Source: an uncultured Spirochaeta sp.
Lineage (GTDB): Bacteria > Spirochaetota > Spirochaetia > DSM-27196 > Alkalispirochaetaceae
DNA length: 42,418 bases
NCBI GenBank assembly: GCA_913030605.1
Contig: CAJWEZ010000041.1
Location: 1 to 42,418, forward strand
Direction of reading: 5' to 3'
Notes under the pieces: model-generated
Seen by the model: the letters and a program-made list of their open reading frames with translations, nothing else
Database searches by the model: none
Told to the model about the DNA's origin: nothing
Shown here: piece by piece, positions 16,066 to 24,741 of the stretch
Position numbering within the stretch: position 1 is the stretch's first letter
Layout of the letters: each line of letters opens with the position of its first letter
Program-made: the position numbers and the translations under genes

Positions 16066-16547
16066 TACGGTGCCCGCCGGGACGGGTCACCGGCAGTGGA
16101 CCGTCGTCGGCTGCGACGTCCCACGCCTCGGCCCGCGGGTCGCGTTCCGGAAATGATCGCGTCGTCGACCGCGTCCGTGTCGGCCGGCGCCGATCGATCG
16201 GATTCGCTCTGGCTGCCGCGCACGTGCATCGCGCCATCCAGGATCACCCCGGACTCCGCGATTATGCGGGGACTGTAAATGTTGCCGATAATGATCGCCG
16301 TATCCAGGGCGATGACCTTTTCGCTGGCGTATACCGTACCGCGGAACACGCCACCGATGACCACCGTGGCGGCGTCTACGGTACAGTCCGCCCGACCGCC
16401 ACGGCCGATGATGACGCGACCGCCGGATTTGACGCCCCCGCTGAAATCACCGTCGATGCGCAGAAGCCCCGAAACGGTGATGTTCCCCTTGAAGAACGTT
16501 CCCGCGCCGACGATGGAGTTCACCAGTGTTGATTCAAGAGATGCCAT
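16065..16547 (-). CDS. Bactofilin, second copy
   Basis: The 160-residue protein has the bactofilin beta-helix core (about 12-112): GTFFKGNITVSGLLRIDGD, then GRVIIGRGGRADCTVDAATV, GVFRGTVYASEKV and IIIGNIYSPRI. The C-terminal 50 residues are polar and arginine-rich. It starts 16 bases after the M23-like peptidase gene. Bactofilin-M23 pairs are a known arrangement (for example in Helicobacter and Leptospira), where the filament positions the wall-cutting enzyme. It is more typical in sequence than the first copy at 6296-6733. Confidence 0.9.
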   Translation of the reverse strand: MASLESTLVNSIVGAGTFFKGNITVSGLLRIDGDFSGGVKSGGRVIIGRGGRADCTVDAATVVIGGVFRGTVYASEKVIALDTAIIIGNIYSPRIIAESGVILDGAMHVRGSQSESDRSAPADTDAVDDAIISGTRPAGRGVGRRSRRRSTAGDPSRRAP

Positions 16548-16563
16548 GCCGTACTACGCTCCG

Positions 16564-17553
16564 TCAGCGGGTTCCGATCCCGCCGCGGATGAAGGAGTTG
16601 CTGATCGTCAGAAACGCCGACGGGTCGACCACGTCGGTCCCCAGCATGACGATAAAGTCCAGGTGCGGACCGGTGGAGATGCCGGTGTTTCCCAGGGTTC
16701 CGATCTGTTCACCCTGCACCACGTCCTGCCCTTCCGTCACCACGATACTCTGAAGATGCGAATAGCGGGTGCGGAAGCCGTACTTGTGCCGCAGAAACAC
16801 ATAGAATCCGTAGCCGGGGTCGTACCCCATCTCCACGACCTTGCCGTTGGCGCTGGCGACGATCGGAAGCCCCGGGGGCCCAGCGATATCGATACCCTTG
16901 TGAAGGTACCATTGTCCCGTGATCGGATGGATGTTCGGTCCGAACTCCATCGTCACGCGGCCCATGCCGCTGCCGACCGGCCAGAAGTTGGGCAGGTCGG
17001 AAAGGAGTTCCTGCTGCGACTCCAGGACCGCCCGCATCTCCCTGAGTGGGTCGATCGCCTGTTCGAGGGTACTTGTCAGGTTCTTCAGGTCCTGAATCTC
17101 TCGCGTCTGACCGTCGGTGACCGCCTGGATGTCGAAAAACGAGGCCAGGTCTCCACGGGTTACGGCGGCGGGAACCGAGGAATCGGGGCGTTCAATGCCC
17201 AGGCTGTTGATCGTATCGACGAGTTCCTCGTCAAAGGCGCGACCGCTGCGCAGCAGGTTCTGAACCTCGCCCACCACCGCGTCGAGGTTGGCCTGACGTT
17301 CGCTGATCTCGCGATCCTGGTCCTCGATGATTGCCGTTGATCCGATGTGTACGCTGGACAGGTAGATAAAGCTCCCGAGAACGCCGGCAAACACAACGCC
17401 GACGAACACCAGCACCAGGGCGTTCACGTGAAAATTGAGCACGCTCCGCTCCGAGTGCGGAATGAGCATGATCGTGAATCGCTGTGTCATGATGCGCCAG
17501 AGTCGACGCAGCAGACCGGGTCGGGAGTTGCGCGTTCGTTGCGTCGGTGCCAC
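16564..17553 (-). CDS. Membrane-anchored M23-like peptidase with altered zinc motif
   Basis: A cytoplasmic stretch of about 40 residues is followed by one membrane helix (about 44-66), a coiled-coil region (about 75-185) and a LytM/M23 domain (about 195-329). The first zinc motif is intact (HKGIDIA, H218 and D222), as is the YSHLQS histidine (H266). The last motif, normally GPHLHFEV, reads GPHLDFIV, so the third zinc ligand is D299 instead of histidine. The protein may use aspartate as a ligand or be an inactive binding domain. I start it at GTG 17553 (GGAG seven bases upstream); a TTG one codon earlier is possible. It heads an operon with bactofilin, yaaR and ricT. Confidence 0.88.
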   Translation of the reverse strand: MAPTQRTRNSRPGLLRRLWRIMTQRFTIMLIPHSERSVLNFHVNALVLVFVGVVFAGVLGSFIYLSSVHIGSTAIIEDQDREISERQANLDAVVGEVQNLLRSGRAFDEELVDTINSLGIERPDSSVPAAVTRGDLASFFDIQAVTDGQTREIQDLKNLTSTLEQAIDPLREMRAVLESQQELLSDLPNFWPVGSGMGRVTMEFGPNIHPITGQWYLHKGIDIAGPPGLPIVASANGKVVEMGYDPGYGFYVFLRHKYGFRTRYSHLQSIVVTEGQDVVQGEQIGTLGNTGISTGPHLDFIVMLGTDVVDPSAFLTISNSFIRGGIGTR

Positions 17554-17571
17554 CAAAAATCTCCGTTAATG

Positions 17572-17600
17572 ACGATAACATAGAGAATTATGACCGTCAA
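17572..17600 (-). promoter_or_regulatory. Candidate promoter of the M23-bactofilin-yaaR-ricT operon
   Basis: On the minus strand TTGACG (17600-17595), a 17-base spacer and TATCGT (17577-17572), which is 4 of 6 to the -10 consensus. The predicted start near 17565 gives only a short leader holding GGAG. Confidence 0.4.
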
Positions 17601-17605
17601 TCGTC

Positions 17606-17617
17606 ATACTATAGTAT
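17606..17617. promoter_or_regulatory. Perfect 12-bp palindrome between divergent promoters
   Basis: ATACTATAGTAT is a perfect palindrome and is flanked by a TGACCG/CGGTCA inverted pair (17591-17596 and 17618-17623). A 10-bp palindrome TCAAGCTTGA follows at 17621-17630 and runs into the -35 of tatD. Operator use is inferred from position only. Confidence 0.45.
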
Positions 17618-17626
17618 CGGTCAAGC

Positions 17627-17655
17627 TTGACGAAGCCTGACCGCGGTGCTATGTT
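17627..17655 (+). promoter_or_regulatory. Sigma70-type promoter of tatD
   Basis: TTGACG (17627-17632), a 17-base spacer and TATGTT (17650-17655). The predicted start, near 17662, is at the left edge of a perfect 16-bp palindrome. Confidence 0.7.
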
Positions 17656-17662
17656 TTTTTCA

Positions 17663-17678
17663 GCTGCAGTACTGCAGC
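17663..17678. promoter_or_regulatory. Perfect 16-bp palindrome at the predicted tatD transcription start
   Basis: GCTGCAGTACTGCAGC reads the same on both strands. It begins seven bases after the tatD -10 box, so it could be a repressor site at +1 or a hairpin at the 5' end of the message. Confidence 0.5.
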
Positions 17679-17709
17679 GATTCCGATCCTTCACTAAATG
17701 GGCAACAGT

Positions 17710-18483
17710 ATGAGACTTTTTGATACTCACGCTCATATCGGGCTGATTGACGAAGACCCGATTGAGCAACTTATTATCAGTCAGGAAGCGCGACACGAAC
17801 AGGTGGACGGTATCCTCAGCATCTGCAACAACGTGCGCGATTTCTTCGATCTCTACGCCAACCTCAAGACAGCGACGAACGTCTTCTTTGCTGTCGGTGT
17901 CTCTCCATCGGAGGTCACCAATCCCGGCAAGGACTGGGAAGCCCAGGTGGAGAAAGGCGCGTCGTTGCCACGCGTCGTGGCGATCGGAGAGACGGGTCTG
18001 GACTATTACCGGAAGTTCGGGGACCGGGATTCGCAGATCGAGCTGTTCATCCGACAGCTGGAGCTGGCCGCGCGCCTGGACAAACCGGTGGTTATCCACA
18101 ACCGGGAGGCCGGCACCGACATTCTCGACATCCTGAGCCAGAAGATTCCGCCGAAGGGCGCCGTGCTCCACTGCTACTCGGAGAACTGGGAGTACGCACA
18201 AAAGGCGCTGGAACTCCCTGTATACATCTCCTTTGCGGGAAACGTCACGTACAGAAACGCCCGGAATCTCCACGAAACCGCTCGCAACATGCCCCTGGAC
18301 CGCATGCTCATCGAGAGCGAGAGTCCCTTCATGGTGCCGGCGGCGTACCGCGGTCAGCGGAACCGCCCGTCCTACCTGCCGGAAACGGCGAAGTTCCTGG
18401 CCGAACTTCGCGGTATGGAGGAAGAGGAACTGGCGGCACAGCTGTTTGAGAACAGCTGTCGCTTTTTCGGACTGGATCTCTAA
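17710..18483 (+). CDS. tatD: TatD-family metal-dependent hydrolase/DNase
   Basis: TatD proteins are TIM-barrel metal-dependent nucleases or hydrolases. Family motifs in order are FDTHAHIG (start), IGETGLDYY, VVIHNREA and LHCYSE. The fifth, normally ETDxP, reads ESESP, so the usual metal-binding aspartate is glutamate. The protein has 257 residues, as expected. I start at ATG 17710 because TatD proteins normally begin within a few residues of the DTHAH motif; an ATG at 17698 would add four residues, and neither has a good Shine-Dalgarno. It is a single-gene unit that converges on rlmB with only seven bases between the stops. Confidence 0.9.
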   Translation: MRLFDTHAHIGLIDEDPIEQLIISQEARHEQVDGILSICNNVRDFFDLYANLKTATNVFFAVGVSPSEVTNPGKDWEAQVEKGASLPRVVAIGETGLDYYRKFGDRDSQIELFIRQLELAARLDKPVVIHNREAGTDILDILSQKIPPKGAVLHCYSENWEYAQKALELPVYISFAGNVTYRNARNLHETARNMPLDRMLIESESPFMVPAAYRGQRNRPSYLPETAKFLAELRGMEEEELAAQLFENSCRFFGLDL

Positions 18484-18490
18484 GGAGGGG

Positions 18491-19237
18491 TCAGTCCGCC
18501 GGGTACTGCCGGCGGTACTCGTACAACAGCATGCCGGTGGCCACCGACACGTTGTAGGAATCGACGCCACTTTCGGGGGGTGCGGTTCCCGGCAGCGTGA
18601 CCACGGCGTCGCAGGTTTTTCGCACCAGGGGCGATAGCCCCTTCCCCTCAACCCCCATAACCAGCACAACGTGCCGAGCGAAGGACACCGACGGGGCCGG
18701 CTCACCGCCGGCGTCGGCCCCGTAGATCCACCAGCCGGCCTCACGGCACTGTTCGAGGGCAGCGCGCAGGTTGTTCACGTACGCCACCGGCATGAAGCGG
18801 GAGGCGCCCGCCGACGTTCGCGCCACGGCGTCGCCGCCCGTCGCGCTCCGCCGCGTCGGCACCACCACGAGGGAGGCCCCCGTCAGCAACGCCGAGCGCA
18901 GCACCGCTCCGAGGTTATGGGGGTCGGTCACGTGATCGAGCGCCACGATCAGCCCCGGAGCGTCCGCAGCCGGAGCGCGGGAGGCCAGCCACTCCGCCAG
19001 ATCCACCGTCGGCGACGCACCCGCCGTCTCCTGCGTCTGCAGCGCCGCCCCGCGGGCGCGGTCACCCGCGTGCCGTCGGAGCCAGCCGCCGTCCACCGTT
19101 TCCACCGCCACGCCGCCCTGGCGGGCGGCGTCGACAAGTTCGCGATTGCGGGGACCGGAACCGGTCACGTACAGCGTGCCACCGGTGCCGCGTCGCAGCG
19201 CCGCCAGGATCGCGTGTCTACTCGTCATCCACCCCAT
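18491..19237 (-). CDS. rlmB: SPOUT rRNA 2'-O-methyltransferase, RlmB/TrmH type
   Basis: Enzymes of this family methylate a ribose 2'-OH of rRNA or tRNA, using a trefoil-knot fold. The 248-residue protein has a short N-terminal substrate-binding domain (about 1-80) and the three SpoU motifs: DHVTDPHNLGAVLRSA, VLVMGVEGKGLS and DSYNVSVATGMLLYEY. In the third motif tyrosine replaces the common leucine before the asparagine. The RlmB assignment (23S rRNA) rests on the N-terminal domain and length and is less sure than the family. It lies three bases after the calcium-loop gene and is the last gene of the chaperone run. Confidence 0.87.
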   Translation of the reverse strand: MGWMTSRHAILAALRRGTGGTLYVTGSGPRNRELVDAARQGGVAVETVDGGWLRRHAGDRARGAALQTQETAGASPTVDLAEWLASRAPAADAPGLIVALDHVTDPHNLGAVLRSALLTGASLVVVPTRRSATGGDAVARTSAGASRFMPVAYVNNLRAALEQCREAGWWIYGADAGGEPAPSVSFARHVVLVMGVEGKGLSPLVRKTCDAVVTLPGTAPPESGVDSYNVSVATGMLLYEYRRQYPAD

Positions 19238-19240
19238 GAT

Positions 19241-19672
19241 TCAGGAATCCTCGCCAAACTCCTTGACCAGATCTACGGTCCCGTCGTAGTCGGTGTCGCG
19301 CTCGTACCCCCGAACACGTACGCCGTCGTGCATGTAGATCCACAGGTCGATCGCGCCGTCGAAATTGGTGTCGAGCTGCTCTGAGGCGAGCACGCCGCCG
19401 TTGTAAATGTAAAAGTCATCCATAAGGCCGTCGCGGTTGAAATCCATCGCTTCGTAGCGCTTCTGGCTGAATTCGTCGAGCTTCAGTACGTAGTCGGTGA
19501 CGCCATCGTCGTCAGTATCACCGGCGATCCAATCCGCGCCGTATTCGTCGATCGAAAAGATCGGATCGAACTCCGAGTCACCATCGTCTATGCGCTCCAC
19601 CGCCTGGGCGCCGACGATCGTAAACGCGGCGGTCAACAGCAGCAGAGTCTGTACGATGCGAGAAGTGTTCAT
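19241..19672 (-). CDS. Secreted protein with four EF-hand-like calcium loops
   Basis: This 143-residue protein has a signal peptide (about 1-23, cut near GAQA) and four acidic loops of the form DxDxDGxxD: 52-60 (DTDDDGVTD), 77-85 (DFNRDGLMD), 101-109 (DTNFDGAID) and 126-134 (DTDYDGTVD). Their spacing is a regular 24-25 residues, with aromatic residues after each loop. Such loops bind calcium in many extracellular proteins; a folded, calcium-stabilised periplasmic or surface protein is inferred. It has no lipobox. Its Shine-Dalgarno (AGGGGG) lies inside the stem of a strong hairpin that also follows dnaJ. Confidence 0.82.
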   Translation of the reverse strand: MNTSRIVQTLLLLTAAFTIVGAQAVERIDDGDSEFDPIFSIDEYGADWIAGDTDDDGVTDYVLKLDEFSQKRYEAMDFNRDGLMDDFYIYNGGVLASEQLDTNFDGAIDLWIYMHDGVRVRGYERDTDYDGTVDLVKEFGEDS

Positions 19673-19676
19673 GCGG

Positions 19677-19711
19677 TCCCCCTGCGAGCAGTATCGACCG
19701 CCGCAGGGGGA
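19677..19711 (-). promoter_or_regulatory. Hairpin that can hide the Shine-Dalgarno of the calcium-loop gene
   Basis: A perfect 10-bp stem (TCCCCCTGCG/CGCAGGGGGA) closes a 15-base loop. On the minus strand the 3' arm contains the AGGGGG ribosome-binding site four bases before the ATG at 19672. No T tract follows, so it is not a standard terminator. Confidence 0.6.
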
Positions 19712-19753
19712 ATCTTGACCGGCTCCGGAGCACCACCGGCACCCCGGGTGTCG

Positions 19754-20881
19754 TCAGAGATCGCGGAGCGGAATGGGGTTCGGGTTGGATTCCTCACCCT
19801 CGAGATCCGCGAGTTCCTTCAAGAGATCCTTGGCGCGTCCGGAGACCCGCTTCGGGACATCCACGTGGATCTTGATGTACATGTCCCCGCGTCGACTGGA
19901 GTTGACGACGGGTATTCCTTCGTTCTTGAGGCGCAAGACCTTCCCGTGCTGCGTGCCGGCGGGAATCTTGACGCGGGCGCGCTTTCCGTTGAGCGTCGGC
20001 ACCTGAATGTCGGCCCCGAGCGCGGCTTGCGTAAAACTGATGGGAACGGCGCAGTAGATGTCGTTCCCCTGTCGCTCGAAGTGTTTGTGCGGCAGAACGT
20101 GCACGACCACGTGCAGGTCTCCCGGTTCGCCACCCTGACGCGCGGCGTCGCCCTGTCGCGGAATGGTGATCCGCTGACCGTTGGCGATGCCGGCGGGGAT
20201 CGTGACCTTGACCCGCTGCCGCTTTTTCACCACACCGTTGCCGTTGCAGCTCGAGCAGGGGTTGTCGACCACCGTGCCGTCGCCGTTGCACGTCGGGCAC
20301 ACCGACGCGACGGAGAAAAAGCCGCTACTTCGTCGCACCTGTCCCGCACCACCGCAGGTGGGGCACGTCTTCCGCCCGCTCCCGGAGGTCGCCCCGGTTC
20401 CACCACACGCCTCGCACGGCGCCTCGCGTTCGTACGCGACCTCCACCTTGGTGCCGAATGCGGCATCGGTGAAGGAAATCTCCAGGTCGTACCGCAGATC
20501 CGAGCCCCGTGCGGGACCGCCGCGTCGTCCGCCACGCCCGCGCGTGCCACCGCCGCCGAAGAACGACTCGAAGATCCCGGAAAAGTCCCCGAAAATATCC
20601 TCGAAATCGCGGAACGCAGAGGAGAACCCCTGTGAACCGGGGCCTCCTCCCATCCCTTCGACGCCGGCAAACCCGAACTGATCGTACGCCTTCCGTTTTT
20701 CGGCGTTCGACAGAACCTCGTAGGCTTCCGCGGCTTCCTTGAACCGGTCCTCGGCCTCTTTGTCGCCAGGATTCCGGTCCGGATGGTTCTGGACGGCGAT
20801 CTTGCGATAGGCCTTTTTGATGTCGTCTACCGAGGCGTCCCGGCCGACGCCGAGCACCTCGTAGTAGTCCCGTTTGGCCAC
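19754..20881 (-). CDS. dnaJ: Chaperone protein DnaJ
   Basis: DnaJ delivers unfolded proteins to DnaK and stimulates its ATPase. The 375-residue protein is a type I member: J domain with the HPD motif at 33-35, a Gly/Phe-rich linker (about 70-127), four CxxCxGxG zinc motifs (cysteines 156/159, 173/176, 195/198, 209/212) and the two C-terminal substrate domains. It starts 17 bases after dnaK. The short tail after [10 protein letters not shown] is polar and not conserved in my recollection. Confidence 0.97.
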   Translation of the reverse strand: MAKRDYYEVLGVGRDASVDDIKKAYRKIAVQNHPDRNPGDKEAEDRFKEAAEAYEVLSNAEKRKAYDQFGFAGVEGMGGGPGSQGFSSAFRDFEDIFGDFSGIFESFFGGGGTRGRGGRRGGPARGSDLRYDLEISFTDAAFGTKVEVAYEREAPCEACGGTGATSGSGRKTCPTCGGAGQVRRSSGFFSVASVCPTCNGDGTVVDNPCSSCNGNGVVKKRQRVKVTIPAGIANGQRITIPRQGDAARQGGEPGDLHVVVHVLPHKHFERQGNDIYCAVPISFTQAALGADIQVPTLNGKRARVKIPAGTQHGKVLRLKNEGIPVVNSSRRGDMYIKIHVDVPKRVSGRAKDLLKELADLEGEESNPNPIPLRDL

Positions 20882-20898
20882 GCTATCTCCGTCCCGTG

Positions 20899-22857
<1,959 letters not shown>

Positions 22858-22882
22858 GGTGTCAGTCTCCTCGCTGGTGTTT

Positions 22883-23554
22883 TTAAGAATCCGCCTCGGC
22901 CGGCATGGAAACCTTGACCTTGGCCGAGCGCAGCACGCGGTCGTGCAACAGGTACCCCTTCTGAAAATCCTCGACCACGAGCGATTCGTCGTGGTCCGCG
23001 CGAGGCTCAGTCATGACGGCCTCGTGCTTCTGGGGATCAAAGGGCTCGCCTTCAGACTCGAAGCGGCTCAGTCCCCACTTGCGCTCAAGCATGCCGGTCA
23101 GCTGTTTCTCGATGAGTACGATGCCGTCATGAAACGCGTCGTAATCACGAGATTCCTCCGCCGACTTGATGGCTCTTTCAAAATCATCAATGATCGAAGT
23201 CAAGTCAAGAAGAAGCTGTTGGTTGGCGTACGCCACAGCGTCCTCCTTGTCCCGCGCCATGCGGCGTCGGTAGTTCTCGAAGTCCGCCTGCTTGCGCAGA
23301 TACTGGTCCTTCAGCTCGCTGTTTTCGGCTTCCAGCCGGGCGACCATTTCTTCCAGGTTCCGGATACGGTCCGCGTCGTCGTCCGTCCCTCCCGCAGCAG
23401 CGTCCCCGTCGACCGCCGCACCTTCGGTGACGGCGTCCGCGCTCTGATTGTCGATGGGCTCTGCTGTGGGTTCGGTATCGGCGTTCGGACCATCGGAACT
23501 GGAGAGATCGGCGTCCGCGGCGTTTGCCGCTTCTCGGTTCTCCTGTTCAGACAT
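22883..23554 (-). CDS. grpE: Nucleotide exchange factor GrpE
   Basis: GrpE releases ADP from DnaK. The 223-residue protein has an acidic, disordered N-terminus (about 1-75), the long paired helix (about 76-135, [20 protein letters not shown]) and the beta domain ending in [24 protein letters not shown] with the intervals normal for GrpE. The frame is open 14 codons further, but ATG 23554 has GAGG about five bases upstream and lies after the predicted transcription start. It is the first gene of the chaperone operon. Confidence 0.95.
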   Translation of the reverse strand: MSEQENREAANAADADLSSSDGPNADTEPTAEPIDNQSADAVTEGAAVDGDAAAGGTDDDADRIRNLEEMVARLEAENSELKDQYLRKQADFENYRRRMARDKEDAVAYANQQLLLDLTSIIDDFERAIKSAEESRDYDAFHDGIVLIEKQLTGMLERKWGLSRFESEGEPFDPQKHEAVMTEPRADHDESLVVEDFQKGYLLHDRVLRSAKVKVSMPAEADS

Positions 23555-23587
23555 ACAATCCTCTGTGTTATTCCTAGATTGGAGCAA

Positions 23588-23616
23588 AAAATACAATCAC
23601 GAGGGCTCACCGTCAA
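23588..23616 (-). promoter_or_regulatory. Sigma70-type promoter of grpE-dnaK-dnaJ
   Basis: On the minus strand TTGACG (23616-23611), a 17-base spacer and TATTTT (23593-23588). The leader to the grpE ATG would be about 25-30 bases. No inverted repeat of the HrcA/CIRCE type is present around it. Confidence 0.7.
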
Positions 23617-23642
23617 GCAGGCCGAGGGCGGGGACCGCGTCG

Positions 23643-24728
23643 CTATGACTCCGTCGACGGCAGGAACGCGCCGGGGAGGGTCAGATACCGCTCCGGGATC
23701 TCCCACACCACCAGCTGCGGCGGGACCTCGTCGATCGTGGTGCCGCCGAGGTACCTCGCCATGGGTACGAAGGGGCCTCCGCCGGGCTCCGCAAGATTGA
23801 GAACGTCCGCCCGAAGGTCCGCTTTCAGGAAGGCGTCGAAGCCCCACCGCCCATCGGCGCTGTAGCTCGTCCCAACCAGCGCCACCGGTACAGCCGGCGT
23901 GTCAAAAAGCCCACCGCCGTCACCGTCCATCCGTTCCGCGGTCACCGGGCGGTAGCGCTCGTCGGCCAGTCCGAGGGGCCCGGCGACCGCTCCGAGGGGC
24001 ACGAAACTGCGCAGATCGCCGGCGAACAACACCGGAGCGTCCCGCTGGATCGTGAACGCGGCGCGCTCCATGGAGTTCCACCCGCGCGACTCCACTTCCG
24101 CTGCCACGGCGGCGGCGACCGCACCGGCACCATCCGGCCGCCAGTGCGTGTCCCGAGCGAAGAAGAGCTCCGGCCGCAACACGCCGCCGGCGTCCACCAC
24201 GGCCACACCCGCTGAGCGGAGGTCGCCAACAAACGCAGGGAAGTCGCCGTCGGTGGCGATACCGCGAAGCCGCGGCGGCAGCAGGTGCGCCGCAACGCGC
24301 GCCTTGGACGGGACCGCCACGACCACCGTGGCAATCCCGCGCCCGGCGAGCGCGTTGACGGTATCCACAACAAACGCCGTACGGCGCCTGCGGCGGGCGA
24401 CATCGCCGGGGTGTACCTGAATCTCCTCATCGGTGAAAAGCCAGCCGTTGCGACCCACGACGACGCCGTCGTTTCCCTGGCGAAACAGCAGATACCGGGG
24501 GATGGCAATTGCGGAGACCGCGATCCCGCGAAAGGGATGCGCCCGTTCGACGGCGTCGTCGATCGCCGCTGCGATAGACCCGTCCAGGACTCCGGCCACC
24601 GCGGAATCCGCCACCGCCCCGCGGACGGCGCCTCCTCCACCGTCGGTAAACACCGCCGCCGCAAAACCGGCGGTCGAGAGGAGGACCAGGACGAGAGCGG
24701 GGATGTCGCGACGGCGCGGCAGATTCAT
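23643..24728 (-). CDS. algJ: AlgJ/AlgX-like polysaccharide O-acetyltransferase
   Basis: AlgJ-type proteins are SGNH-hydrolase-like enzymes in the periplasm that handle acetyl groups during alginate-type O-acetylation. The 361-residue protein has an N-terminal signal anchor (about 9-27), the VGRNGWLF motif near 91, a conserved DTHWRPDGA (D193, H195) and a GTSYS motif (S288) as the likely nucleophile. I start at ATG 24728, eight bases after AGGAG; the upstream open stretch does not look like protein. It lies 13 bases after algI. With algF and algI it forms a three-gene O-acetylation set. The polymer acted on is unknown; no alginate synthesis genes lie in the window. Confidence 0.85.
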   Translation of the reverse strand: MNLPRRRDIPALVLVLLSTAGFAAAVFTDGGGGAVRGAVADSAVAGVLDGSIAAAIDDAVERAHPFRGIAVSAIAIPRYLLFRQGNDGVVVGRNGWLFTDEEIQVHPGDVARRRRRTAFVVDTVNALAGRGIATVVVAVPSKARVAAHLLPPRLRGIATDGDFPAFVGDLRSAGVAVVDAGGVLRPELFFARDTHWRPDGAGAVAAAVAAEVESRGWNSMERAAFTIQRDAPVLFAGDLRSFVPLGAVAGPLGLADERYRPVTAERMDGDGGGLFDTPAVPVALVGTSYSADGRWGFDAFLKADLRADVLNLAEPGGGPFVPMARYLGGTTIDEVPPQLVVWEIPERYLTLPGAFLPSTES

Positions 24729-24741
24729 GCTGATACTCCTC

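Noticed and set aside
19677..19711. Hairpin after dnaJ as an intrinsic terminator
   Set aside because: On the minus strand no T tract follows the stem and the next gene's start codon lies four bases away; masking of the ribosome site fits better.
23555..23646. CIRCE heat-shock operator ahead of grpE
   Set aside because: No TTAGCACTC/GAGTGCTAA-type inverted repeat is present in this stretch or in the grpE leader.
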